A stretch of DNA of 64,000 nt, taken from Theristus sp. LFF4_11 (taxonomy: Eukaryota > Nematoda > Chromadorea > Monhysterida > Xyalidae). The stretch spans positions 248,001 through 312,000 of the forward strand of contig JASANC010003433.1 of assembly GCA_030248135.1 (NCBI GenBank). The letters run 5' to 3'. The notes beneath the pieces were generated by a model. The model was not told the DNA's origin, did not search any database, and saw nothing but the letters and a program-made list of their open reading frames with translations. This document shows, one piece after another, positions 1 to 12,080 of this stretch. The position numbers and the translations under genes were made by a program. Position 1 is the stretch's first letter. The number at the start of each line of letters is the position of its first letter.

Positions 1-2251
1 AGATCGCCGACGTTTGAAAGCATGCGAGCGACCGTAGCTGGCATGCTCAAACTAAATGCGTAAAAAACAATTGCAAACAAACGCGAGCGCAAAGCAAAAC
101 CAAGGTCGCCTATAAATCAGCCGGCTGGTCGCACCATGGGGACAGCAAACCTGTCGATTGCAGATCGGTCGACTAAACGGCTCTGACAAAGTGCACACAC
201 GCTCCGACACTCCGGCAGAAAAAGGTGCACTGGCGAAAAAACACAAACTCAATTCATGGTTTTTGCCAGTCCTAAAACGCACGAATTAGAGCGGCAGTCA
301 TCGGTGCGGTGACGCCACGACACGCAGCTTTAAAAGTGATGTATTTGCCGAAATGATCTTATCGAATGCGAGAAACACCAGCGAAAAATGGAAAGTGTCG
401 AGTGCTAAACAACCCGATTTTTCGCGTCGTTCGAATTCACTTAGTGCTTTTTGTCCATCAGCTGCCTCCACCAGTCATGCACCCATTTAGGCGCAATCTG
501 TTTGCCAACGAGCACGCTCCTATCAATATTATTATTATTATTTGGTTTCAGTGCAGGTATGCTGTTCACGTTCACTGGTGATATGCCACGAGGCTTTTTG
601 TTATTGGAGAGCCTCGACGCCACCACCGCAATCATTTGGCTCACAAATCGCTCGACAACAACTCATTTTATAAATTACGTTGAACTGTAAGACCTGATTA
701 TTTGGTTGACTTGCTCATGTGGCTGCAGATTTCCAATCTAAATTTCTCAAGGTGAACGTTTGGCTTCTGCAACCGTTTGTGAGCGACCGAAATTGCAGGT
801 GGGTGTTTCCAGTAACAATAACCACCATTGTTGTATGACGTACGGTATCATGGCTGCCACTAAATCATTTCTCGTCCATCCGTATCGACAAAGTGCACCA
901 AATGGGCGCAATAATCAATAATTCATTTGCGCTAAATGCTCTCGCTGTGTGGAGTTGTTGGGGTACACGGCCGAGAATTGTTGCGAAACGCCAACTTGCG
1001 CTTGTGAAGTTTTGGCGATACGTTCTTCACTCCGTTCACAACCAACGCATCTCAGCGGCTGGACAGCGGTAGCGTCAGCGATAAACGTTTGAATGAGCAC
1101 ACGTTGCAGAATCGTAAAAATTTCAATTTGATTTCATTCTGAGCGAGTCGAGACGGCATGTTCAGGCAGTACACTGCACTGTTCAATATTATCAATCCAA
1201 CTTTTTACAGTTAGCGCCGTGCACCAAAAGCCCGACCGCAGTCCGCTGCTGAACTCGCGCCAACGGACGCGACGACACGCGCGAATCTGCCAGCGAATAT
1301 CAATCTCGTTCTCGCACACGCATCTGACGGCTACAAAACTCGCTCGGATAAGCGCGATGCTTAATGCACGCGGTGGCTATGCGTGACAGATCGGGCCGTC
1401 CCACCCAACGCAGAACGTCAAGCACAGCCGACAGTGACCACAGAGGTTGGAAAAAAGTGCGAGTCGTTGGTGTGCCGACATCAGCAAAATGTTGCTGAAT
1501 GATTATTGTTGGCATGTTCGGCAGCGCCGCCCACATCATTTTTTTTCATTTTAATGAACTTTTTCGTTTTTTTGTCTCGTCTGCTTTGCGGATATGTACG
1601 GCTGGTCGTTTCATGGTAAACCCAATTCCGGTGGCACATTGGTAACTGCAAGACATTGCGAAAACATTGCAATTGCACCAATCAATACGTACCAGGAATG
1701 GACTAAACAACACTAGCGAGACGAGGACCCATCGCATTCGAGACTCATGGGGAGATTCGCTCGAAAAAGTTGGAAAGTTTTAAACATTTTATCAATTATC
1801 ATCGATTATCCAGACGCCTCCGTTACCGGTGAACTGTTCACGATTTGATCAACAATAGCCGTTGTAGACATTGATGAGACTGAAATAAAAAAAACGAGAT
1901 AATTTGATTTTTTGTTTGTTTGTCAAAGACGTTTTATTCCACTGCATTTTTTTCCTGTCTGTGTGCATTCTCACTATCACTACATACTTTAACCAATTGG
2001 CCAAGAGAAAACGAACTCGTTGATTTGCTGCTTAGTAACTAGCTCTTTATACCCAGCCTGTAAGAACCTTATCACACGGACATGACGTCATAATGCCAAA
2101 TACAGTGCTGAACAATCGATCTCAAAGTCAGCTGGCTTCGAAAGTATTGCGTCTTTCTTTATTACTTCCTCCACCATCTAAACAGCGTTGCATTGAACAA
2201 CTCAAGTCAACATCACTCTCCAAGTGACCGGTTCTAAACAGCAGTCTTTAC
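1..2251. other. No gene resolved; may hold further INO80 introns or exons
   Basis: INO80 is transcribed leftwards and its last exon I can place ends at 2252 in phase 1, so later exons should lie here or beyond position 1. I looked on the minus strand for the conserved basic block that follows the N-terminal region and for ATPase motifs and found none. Several minus-strand frames stay open between about 900 and 1740, and one near 1560-1640 is Lys/Arg-rich, but none joins in phase to the exon at 2252-2391. I therefore leave the stretch unassigned. Confidence 0.5.
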
Positions 2252-5200
2252 CTGCCGGCGATCTTGTGGCCGGGTAACCGGAGGAATGCTCAATCACCGA
2301 ACTGACAGCATCCGGTATCGGTGACGTTGATGACACCGCTGATGTGGCAGCAGCGGATTTCGATGTTGATTTGGTTGATGCTTTCGCCGCTCTGCTGACG
2401 CCCGACGTGCAACGACCTACGGTATTATCAGTGGTAAAGGGCACTCGGTTGCAAGCACTGTTCTGTTGCACAGTCAAACAAACACGCACACGCATGTTTA
2501 CTGTGTACGCTGCAGTGATGTCGTGTGTGTGTGTGTGTGTGTGTGTTGTGTGCGCGATGTGTTTGCTCGTCACTGAGCAATATTTATTCAAACAAAACTG
2601 TAATTATCCGACATTTTCCCCTGTCGCTGAAAATGAACACCGATTCAAATCAATTTTGAAAAAAAAACCACTCAACAAAAGTGAAAAACAAGAAAAAACC
2701 ACCGACGTTGTGTTTGGTGGTGTGTGCCGGACTGTGGTGGTGGCGATTGGTGTTGGTGAAGTGGGGGAAACATTGGTCTCGTGAATTGGGCGCCGCCCGC
2801 GATGCCAATCAGACCGCCAATGCCGCTGCTCGATGACGCAGCTGGCGAGGGGGTGTCTGCAATGAAACGATTTGTGAACTTTACTCAGGCCTTCAGAGGT
2901 TGGTACGTTCGGGCGGTGGTTGGGGTTGGGCGTTTCATTCCGTGCTGTGACCGCTCTCGAAAGCAAAAAGCACTTCAAGAAAACGCCACCAACCAGCAGC
3001 GCTCTCAAACTCCACACTGGCGGCGGTGGTGTCTGCCGGTGCATTCGTGCTCGTCGGCGGCATTCGCTGCGACGACGTCGCGACATCGACATCCTCCGTT
3101 AGTTCGGATTTATCGCAGCCGAATCCGTACTGATCGATGATGTAGGCCTGGTGCTCCGGGAAGCGGTCGTGCTCCGACAACAGACCCGCCGAATAGTACG
3201 TGTATTGCGAGTTCTGTTCAGAAAAGAGAAAAGGTCACTGATTTATTGACGGAACTTTTCGCACGACTTAGCTGACTGATATGGTGATCGCTTTGTTTTC
3301 GGACTGTTCAACCTCACTATTTCTCCACCCATGCAATTGACCGAATTGAATGGCACCAAACGCACTCGGGAAATAAAACTCGTTTTTCACACTGCTATTG
3401 ATTCTCAGACGTTGGAACACACGATGCAAACGCACGTGATATTCCAGTAGAACCCAATAAACGACACGAAAAAACCGCTTCCAAAAAGTTCCGGTTTTCA
3501 GCCGGAATCTGAGCACCCACCATAATATCCATGTGGTATTTCTTTTGGTATTTCCGGCGGCTTCGATGTATTTCGAGCAGTATCTTCAAATCCTGCTCCC
3601 GCTCACTCAACTCCGTCGCCGCCTGCTCCCCGTCGGAGTCGCTGTCTGATTCGTCTTGTAAAATGTCCTGTAACAGAAATTCGAAAACTTGATTGGACCC
3701 CGAATTTCTGATTGTGTGACCCACCCAGGATCGTTCGTTTCATGAGTTGGGTGTGCGTGTGTGTGTGCATTCTTTGCTTTGCAGAAGTTTGCACACTTGG
3801 AAACGAGTCCTGGCTTGACTGACCTGGCACATGAACTGCAAAACTAAGCTGAACTGCGGATTACTGGCTTTGTTGAAATAAGATGAAAAGCAAAAAAACA
3901 TCACCTGCAGCCATTTTCGTTTCTGCGCTGTGCGAAAATTGTACAGCTCCGAGATTGCCTGGTTGCGCTCTGCAAACACACTGCGGAAAACAGTTCCATT
4001 ACATTTTACTGGTTGTTTACTATGGTTATTATTCAGTTAAAAACTATCAATTACAAACTATCGGTATCGGGCGATCCGCTATCGTCTGAAAAATCATCCA
4101 AAAACCGTAAAAAACTTAAACAATAGCAATTGACAACTAAAAAAACCAAACCTTCACTGGAGTCCCAGATTCCGTTCACCGAAAACACGCTGCGTGGCGG
4201 CCGCTGCCCCTGGCCAGACGGTGTCGCAGCCAAAGAACGATTTGGTATGCTGTCGGATTTGCATTGATATTCACAGATTACAGTAGATTTCATTATGGTT
4301 GTTTGAAAAAAACATGCAAAATAATCATCGGAAACAAGCTGTGACGTCGAGTGGGATTGGAAGCCATGTGCCCAGTCGGCTAGAGACTTTCGTCTTGGAC
4401 CATTTGACTACCCTGCAACTCTTCTCTTCATCAGTGATAGAACACAGAGAAAAAATCCCGCGCAAAAAGCAACACTTCACTACAATGTTCTGACACCAAA
4501 AAAATGCCCCCAAGTAAACAAAATTGATCCAAAGAAAAACCTTGAGCAGAGAAACCAGAATCAAAAAAACTCCGAGAACCGAATGGGCGACGCGAGCAGT
4601 GTTTCGAGTTGATTCAAGAACGGATTCAAATTGAGCGCCTGAATCAGACGATGCACGTGCGGCGGCTTCGCTGCCTGATTCACGGAGGAAAGATCGACGT
4701 TGAATTGCTGCAGGATGCTCTGCTGCGGCTGTTGTTGTTGGTGCGCTTGGCCATGGGCCGCCTGCAAATTTTAGCGTTTTTTGGAAATTCAAAACGCAAA
4801 AATTCGTTTTCGTGCTCCATAACAAGCTGATTGCGAAGGCATCAATTCGCGTTTCCGCCCCAGTTTTTCTGCCGGACGGGTGAACCGGGTTTCCCAAGTC
4901 GACATTACGCAGCAGCGAGATTACGCACAAAATTACGAGATTACGAAACACACGGGATTATACGTTGTGTGCTTTTTGTTCTGCTGCAAAAACAATCTTG
5001 CCTATTATGATAACTTCTCAAATCGCTGCTCGTATATGAAAATAAATCTGAAAAACTTTTCAACCAGTTCCAAAAAAGGAGAGCGAAAAGAAGTGCGCGC
5101 CTCCAGCCCAGCGGAAGCTGATCTCCTTGGTAACACGACAGGTGTATTGCTTGGCATTCGCCACACAGCGGCGCTATACGCGTATTGAAAGAGAAAGCAT

Positions 5201-8146
5201 GCACCAACCAATCAGCTGATTCCCTAAATTCAGGATAAGTCACTACAGTCGCAACAACAACCACCACCAGTTCTAAAAAACGCACCTGCGTCTGTGTGCC
5301 GTGCTGACCCTGTTGGACAACAGCCGACGCCGTCGTTTCAGTGGCACTCACAGCTCGCATGCCTTGCGGTTGCGCTTGTTGTTGGTGAATCGCGGCTGGC
5401 GTCGATTGCTGCAATTAAACACACACAAAATTCGCAGCTGAGGGAGCTTAGCTGTACTCTCTAGCATTGTTTGCATTGTTTGATGTTTGATTCAACCCAG
5501 TACCGTGGGCGAGGGGGGGGGGTGGGGGGGTACACCTAGGGTTAGGGGCTTTGAAAAAAAAAATTTTTTTTATTTTTTTTTCGTTTTTTTTTAATTTGGA
5601 TTTTTTTTTCAAACTTAAAAAAAATTTGAAAAATTTTTCTTCTACTTTGCTCTGAAAATTCGATTTATGGCATAATTTTTTGAAAGTTCAAACCAAATTT
5701 TCTTCCAACTTCTTTGTGTGCTTAGGTACATGTCATTATTTGGTCATTTTGACCGACGTACTCCATGTTTTTCGATTTGGATGACTTCTAGAGTCAATTT
5801 TTAGCGTTGAAATGACTTAACTGAATTGAAATATCGTTTCAGAAATCGTTTTCTTGCAACTTAGAACATGTTTTTTCAGTCGGTAGGCCATGAGATGAAC
5901 ATGATATCTTGTTGATTGGCGAACGTTATAGGTCTACAATGGAGTTGTGCGATTGGAGCGGGGATGTTGGTTAATACCACATCACACGACCGTTTTTCAG
6001 ATACCCGATAACATGGCCACATGTTAAAACTTGCGTGCTGAGCTAAACTAACGTGTTAAACTTGCGTCTGTCAGTTGCCCGCAACGTGATCGCGAAATCA
6101 TGGTACGTGTTTTCGATACGATGATTTGAAGAGTGGGCTCTCGCCATGTGGCAGATAGCATAGCTGGTTGAACCTGAAAGTAAGTGTCTTGGGGGGGGGG
6201 GGCGACCGGGTCGACAGGGGTTGCCGACTTAGCTACAGCAAACAGGAATTTTTGAACACAGTCAAATTTTGGTAATTTTCTAAAGAGGAACAACTAAGAA
6301 CGGTTCAATATTCAAGTACACGTCGAAAATTGTCCTGTTTTACTGTTGAAAATGCAACTTTCCCTCTATGAAATGGACATAATTTCAATAAAACACGATT
6401 TTCGCTCTTATAGTTTTCCGGATCGTTCTGAAAATAGTCTAGATGAACTCAGCTCGACGAGACGCTTCGAACAAACCTAACTTGTAAAAAAAAATTTAAA
6501 AAAAAATTTTTTTTTTAATTTAAAAAAAAATCCGGATTTTTTTCCCCTAACCCTAGGTACACCCCCCAGAGCACCAGAGACCGTCGGGTGGCGGGGGGGG
6601 TGGGGGGGCACCGTGCCACCCCCCCTAAAACCGGGCACCCCCCATCGGACCCCCCCCTCGAAAATTTGGCCGACACCCCCCCCCCCCACACCCCCCATGA
6701 AATTTTGTCTGGCGGAGACCCCCCCCCCCCCAAAATTTTCCGTACACCCTAAAATTTTTTTCGAAAATCATGATTTTTTGTCTATAAAGTCCATAATATA
6801 AGCTGAATATATGATAACTTGACCATCTTCATTGTAATTTCAACGATTTTGCAGCAAAATTTAGCGTTTTTCCTTCAAAATTTAAGCGAAAAATTATCAT
6901 GGGGGGTGGGGGGGGATGGACCCCCCCACAGAAAATTTTGAAAAAATGCACCCCCCATGGGACCCCCATGGGGGGGTCCCACGTTACCATAGGTTGGACC
7001 CCCCCCTCACTTTTTGGTCGGCACCCCCCCACGGCACCATACCCCCCCCCTTCGAAAATTGTTTTGGGCCCACGGTACTGACCACAATGCTTCAGTTCAA
7101 ATGTTCAAATGCCGAGCGGAGCCAATCAAAGTAATGTCAAAAACTATCAGATGGGTCGGGTCGGAGTGCGGGGATACACGGTAACACGGACACAGCCTTA
7201 TAAAATCGAAAAAGAACCCGAGAAAGGAGTCGCGTCTGCAACGCAGGCGTAGAACTTGTGTGTGGTACTAGGGTTGTTAAACAAAAATGAAATTTTTTTT
7301 TTTAAAGTGATTAAAAAAAACAAAAATGCCGATTTTTTTTTTAAATTCGAAAAATTTTCCTCTAATATGCTCTGAAAACCTCAATTTTGGCACAATTTTT
7401 CGAAAGTTCAACAAAAATTTTCTTTGATTATACCTCGTAAAACCGTTAGCAGTCGATTTTGGGCCGTTTTACCGACTGATTTTAGGCTTCGACAACATCT
7501 GCGATGAAGTTTTTGAGCGTCCCAAAGCTTAGCCTACCATTTCCGATGCAGATAAGGTGACGATTCGCCTCGCAGAGCGTCCGATTGTGCTCGCTGCTCC
7601 GTTTGCAAGCGCTACGTTGTCTGGTTGCTGCTTCGTGTCGTGTCGTCGCGACACCATCAGAAGAATTGATCGAATTTCAAGGCGGTATGTTTGTCTTCAC
7701 TTTAGCATTAGCTTAGCTGGGGACAATTAGTGACGTTTTGGAGGTCAAAACACAAGAAGAGGCATGGTGACGGTTTGGAAAAGGGGTAATTGAGGTCACC
7801 AAAACAAAATCTGCAAAGTTCCGCCATACGGGAGTCATTCCGGAGGTGCTTGCATATCATATGTGGTTCTTCGGACTCCCTGATTGATTTAGCACAACTT
7901 TGATTTTTGAATTTTTTTTTTAATTTAAAAAAAAACAAAAATGACGATTTTTGTTTTTTTAACAACCCTATGTGGTACCTTATGGCTTATGGTTTCTGGA
8001 AATGGTGCGCGAACAATTTAAAAAAACACAGAAAACAAACAAAAAAAGAAAAATAAGTTCACCACAATCATGGGCTGAATGGCATTGATGGGCTCAGGCA
8101 CTGCGGCGAGTCGTGGGCGGGCTTGTTGCTGTGGTGGTACAGCCAT
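2252..8146 (-). CDS. INO80: INO80 chromatin-remodelling ATPase, N-terminal part only (10 exons)
   Basis: INO80 is the nuclear Snf2-type ATPase of the INO80 nucleosome-remodelling complex; only its N-terminal non-catalytic region is visible. Exons in order: 8146-8063, 5408-5286, 4761-4571, 4249-4152, 4085-4059, 3969-3905, 3667-3521, 3213-2994, 2856-2703, 2391-2252; all phases agree. The ATG lies directly after a CAG, as at a trans- or cis-splice acceptor. The first three exons are Gln/Ala-rich and carry HVHRLIQALNLNPFLNQLE, resembling the family's early YLERALRLDHFL segment. Later come LYNF..AQKRKWL, an acidic Asp/Ser tract, a charged helix and YTYYSAGLLSEHD, matching the family's LYNF..SRKWL and YQYYSAGLLS blocks. 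The last two exons are Ser/Thr/Pro-rich filler. The helicase domains are not in the window. Donors of exons 3 and 5 are weak and could shift by a few codons. Identification is by recalled family motifs. Confidence 0.8.
5498..7080 (+). mobile_element. Non-autonomous DNA transposon with CAGTACCGTGGGC ends and poly-G blocks, copy 1
   Basis: The stretch starts CAGTACCGTGGGC and ends with its reverse complement GCCCACGGTACTG. It holds long runs of G near the left end and of C in the right half, AT-rich spacers, and no coding frame of note. A near-identical copy lies inverted at 10179-11794. It sits in intron 1 of INO80. No clear target duplication is visible for this copy. Confidence 0.75.
7269..7970. 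mobile_element. hAT-like non-autonomous element (TAGGGTTGTTAA ends), copy 1
   Basis: The ends are TAGGGTTGTTAA and TTAACAACCCTA, followed inwards by related A/T-rich tracts. The 8 bases TGTGGTAC occur immediately before (7261-7268) and after (7971-7978) the element, an exact 8-bp target duplication typical of hAT transposition. A closely similar copy with its own duplication is at 55113-55832. There is no transposase frame. It lies in INO80 intron 1, about 90 bp downstream of exon 1 in the sense of transcription. Confidence 0.85.
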
Positions 8147-8336
8147 CTGGGATTTCAAAACGAATACAGCAGACAGCGAGACTGAGAGCGACGCCACCAG
8201 ACTACCAGAGTTCGAAATTTTTTAAACTTTTTTCCAAATCTTTTAAATTTAGTCGGGGGGACGGGATTTTCGCCTTTTTTCGAACCCTAAGTCCCTAATT
8301 CACGAAAATCCAGATTTTTTTCAAATTAATTTTTTT

Positions 8337-10005
8337 TGGCCTTTAACAAAACCACGGAGGCAACACGGAACACGGAGGCTGCACGCTTAACAAAACCACG
8401 GAGGCAACACGGAGGCTGCGTGCAGCTAAAATGACCCATATTTTATATGCACACAACACGCTGCGCACCTTTAACAAAACCACGGAACACGGAGGGACGC
8501 GGATTTGGGGAGATTTGGGGACAGGACAAATCTGTCCCCGTCCAAAAAAAAATATGTTTTTGTCAAATAAATAAATAAATAAATAAATAAAGGCGCAATA
8601 AAGCAAAGCAAAGCTAAATGTCAAAACTAGACTTCAAGGATTACGGTAGCTCTCCAATGGGTCTCGACACGATTTTTTAAAAACGTTCCTGATTGCCAGC
8701 AAAAGCATTGGTGGACACCGTTCATATGATTGCAACAAACAGTCTTATGTTTGAAGTTCGGGTTACGGTAGCGGTAGTTTTGGGTCTTGACACGAAGTTG
8801 CTGAAAACTACTTTGTTTCTTGCGAATAACAGTTGAAACCATTTAGAAACATGCCGCATGATCACAGAACGTCAAAAATCGGATTTTAAGGAGTACGGTA
8901 ACTCTGCTGTGGGTCTCGACACGATTTTTTAAAAACGTTCTTTTATTGCCAAGAACTGTTATTAGAATGGTGGATACCGTTCACATGATTGCACGAAACA
9001 GTCATATGTCTGAAGTAAGGTCCCACGGGTTACGGTAACTGTAGTTCGGTCTTGACACGAAGTTGCTGAAAACTACTTTGTTTCTTGCGAATAACAGTTG
9101 AAACCATTTAGAAACATGCCGCATGATCACAGAACGTCAAAAATCGGATTTTAAGGAGTACGGTAACTCTGCTGTGGGTCTCGACACGATTTTTTAAAAA
9201 CGTTCTTTTATTGCCAAGAACTGTTATTAGAATGGTGGATACCGTTCACATGATTGCACGAAACAGTATATGTCTGAAGTAAGGTCCACGGGTTACGGTA
9301 ACTGTAGTTCGGTCTGACACGAAGTTGCTGAAAACTACTGTGAATAACAGTTGTTTCTTGCAATCATGTGAACGGTGTTCATCAATTTAGTATTTTCCTG
9401 GCAATAAAAGGCAGTTTAAAAAAACCGCGTCGAGACCCACCCACGCGTACTCCTTAAAATCCTATTTTTCACGTTCTTTTATAATGCGGCATGTTTCTAA
9501 ATGGTTTCAACTGTTATTCGCAAGAAACAAAGTAGTTTTCAGCAACTTCGTGTCAAGACCCAAAACTACCGCTACCGTAACCCGAACTTCAAACATAAGA
9601 CTGTTTGTTGCAATCATATGAACGGTGTCCACCAATAGAGTAGCTTTTGCTGGCAATCAGGGACGTTCTTAAAAATCGTGTCGAGACCCGTTGGAGAGCT
9701 ACCGTAATCCTTGAAGTCTAGTTTTGACATTTAGCTTTGCTTTGCTTTATTGCGCCTTTATTTATTTATTTGTTTATTTATCAAAAACATAGCTTTTTTG
9801 GAGGGGGACGGATTTGTCCTGTCCCCAAATCTCCCCAAATCCGCGTGCCTCCGTGTTCCGTGGTTTTGTTAAAGGTGCGCAGCGTGTTGTGTGCATATAA
9901 AATATGGGTCACTTTAGCTGCACGCAGCCTCCGTGTTGCCTCCGTGGTTTTGTTAAGCGTGCAGCCTCCGTGTTCCGTGTTGCCTCCGTGGTTTTGTTAA
10001 AGGCC
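8337..10005. mobile_element. hAT-like foldback element (TGGCCTTTAAC / GTTAAAGGCC ends), copy 1
   Basis: Long inverted arms (CCTTTAACAAAACCACGG at the left, its complement at the right) enclose a centre at about 9370. The 8-bp flanks ATTTTTTT are identical at 8329-8336 and 10006-10013. Inside, a unit of roughly 266 bp with CGGATTTTAAGGAGTACGG is repeated near 8880 and 9147, and its inverted counterpart follows. The arms read almost as one palindrome of some 800 bp each. The second copy is at 52819-54114. It lies just upstream of INO80. Confidence 0.82.
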
Positions 10006-10042
10006 ATTTTTTTTCAACATGTTGGTTGGGGGAACCAAAATC

Positions 10043-10178
10043 CGTAAAACTACAAAGCTAAACCGGAGCTGGAGCTGATCCCTGATCCCAATGTTTCACC
10101 CCTTCAACAAAGCTGTCAATCAAGGCACTTTCACTTTGTTAAAAAGGCTTCACTTAGGATTAGGATTAGGTTTAGGAC
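10043..10178 (+). repeat. TTAGGA-bearing repeat unit, left copy
   Basis: A unit of about 136 bp starts GTAAAACTACAAAGC and ends in TTAGGATTAGGATTAGG. The same unit recurs directly at 11803 and inverted at 54957-55090. The poly-G transposon at 10179-11794 is inserted at the junction of the two direct copies, so they were probably adjacent before the insertion. Confidence 0.7.
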
Positions 10179-11794
10179 CAGTACCGTGGGCCCAAACAAA
10201 TTTTCGAAGGGGGGGGTATGGTGCCGTGGGGGGGGGGGGGGTGCCGACCAAAAAGTGAGGGGGGGGGGTCCAAGTGTCCAACCTATGGTAACGTGGGACC
10301 CCCCCCCCCAGGGGGGTCCCAGGGGGGGGGGTGCATTTTTTCAAAATTTTCTGTGGGGGGGGCCGTCCACCCCCCACCCCCCATGAAATTTTTTCGCTTA
10401 AATTTTAAAGGAAAAACGCTAAATTTAGCTGCAAAATCTTTGAAATTACAATGAAGATGGTCAAGTTATCATATATTCAGCTTATATTATAGACTTTATA
10501 GACAAAAAATCATGATTTTCGAAAAAAATTTAGGGTGTGCAGAAAATTTTGGGGGGGGGGGGTCTCCGCCAGACAAAATTTCATGGGGGTGTGGGGGGGT
10601 GTCGGCCAAATTTTCGAGGGGGGGTCCGATGGGGGGGGGTGCCCGGTTTTAGGGGGGGTGTCACTAGGGTTAGGGGAAAAAAAAATCCGGATTTTTTTTT
10701 TAAATTAAAAAAAAAATTTAAAAAAAATAAATTTTTTTTTACAAGTTAGGTTTGTTCGAAGCGTCTCGTCGAGCTGAGTTCATCTAGACTATTTTCAGAA
10801 CGATCCGGAAAACTATAAGAGCGAAAATCGTGTTTTATTGAAATTATGTCCATTTCATAGAGGGAAAGTTGCATTTTCAACAGTAAAACAGGACAATTTT
10901 CGACGTGTACTTGAATATTGAACCGTTCTTAGTTGTTCCTCTTTAGAAAATTACCAAAATTTGACTGTGTTCAAAAATTCCTGTTTGCTGTAGCTAAGTC
11001 GGCAACCCCTGTCGACCCGGTCCCCCCCCCCCAAGACACTTACTTTCAGGTTCAACCAGCTATGCTATCTGCCACATGGCGAGAGCCCACTCTTCAAATC
11101 ATCGTATCGAAAACACGTACCATGATTTCGCGATCACGTTGCGGGCAACTGACAGACGCAAGTTTAACACGTTAGTTTAGCTCAGCACGCAAGTTTTAAC
11201 ATGTGGCCATGTTATCGGGTATCTGAAAAACGGTCGTGTGATGTGGTATTAACCAACATCTCCGCTCCAATTGTTTAACAATATATCGCACAATTCCATT
11301 GTAGACCTATAACATACGCCAATCAACAAAATATCATGTTCATCTCATGGCCTACCGACTGAAAAAACATGTTCTAAGTTGCAAGAAAACGATTTCTGAA
11401 ACGATATTTCAATTCAGTTAAGTCATTTCAACGCTAAAAATTGACTCTAGAAGTCATCCAAATCGAAAAACATGGAGTACGTCGGTCAAAATGACCAAAT
11501 AATGACATGTACCTAAGCACACAAAGAAGTTGGGAAGAAAATTTGGTTTGAACTTTCAAAAAATTATGCCATAAATCAAATTTTCAGAGCAAAGTAGAAG
11601 AAAAATTTTTCAAATTTTTTTTTAAGTTTGAAAAAAAAATCCAAATTTAAAAAAAACGAAAAAAAAATAAAATTTTTTTTTTCAAAGCATCTAACCCTAG
11701 GTGGCACGGTGCCCCCCCCACCCCCCCCACCCGACGGTCTCTGGTGCTCTGGGGGGGGGTACCCCCCCCACCCCCCCCCCGCCCACGGTACTGG
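10179..11794 (-). mobile_element. CAGTACCGTGGGC poly-G element, copy 2 (inverted)
   Basis: This is the inverse copy of 5498-7080, with the same ends, the same internal order of blocks and near-identical AT-rich segments. Flanking 8-mers TTTAGGAC at 10171-10178 and 11795-11802 are identical, giving an 8-bp target duplication that suggests hAT-type insertion. Together with copy 1 it forms a very large inverted repeat, with arms of about 1.6 kb around INO80 exon 1. Confidence 0.8.
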
Positions 11795-12080
11795 TTTAGG
11801 ACGTAAAACTACAAAGCTAAACCGGAGCTGGAGCTGATCCCTGATCCCAATGTTTCACCCCTTCAACAAAGCTGTCAATCAAGGCACTTTCACTTTGTTA
11901 AAAAGGCTTCACTTAGGATTAGGATTAGGTTTAGGATTAGGAACCTACAACGACTTCAGTAGGATTAGGATTGGGCTTAGGATTAGGAACCTACAACGAC
12001 TTCATTGAAACCGAACTAAACAACAAAACAGACTGTAAACTGGGCTTTGGTTTAGTAATGTAGGCAAAGCGGTTTAGGAT
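11795..12080 (+). repeat. TTAGGA-bearing repeat, right copy with extension
   Basis: It starts with the second target-duplication copy, then repeats the 10043 unit and continues with CCTACAACGACTTCA segments and a TTTGGTTTAGTAATGTAGG stretch. The last part recurs at 13763-13905 and inverted at 54817-54935. TTAGGA runs look telomere-like, but they are short and interspersed. Confidence 0.65.

Noticed and set aside
2604..3092. Long minus-strand frame of 162 codons
   Set aside because: It crosses the INO80 intron 2857-2993 and reads its exons in the wrong phase; the phase-consistent exons are 2994-3213 and 2703-2856.
4325..4951. 208-codon minus-strand frame
   Set aside because: It overlaps INO80 exon 3 in another frame and has no family character; the Gln-rich frame continues in phase from exon 2 and carries the conserved helix.
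10150..10749. Gly/Pro-rich frames in the poly-G elements
   Set aside because: They are products of G and C homopolymers in inverted repeats, not coding sequence.
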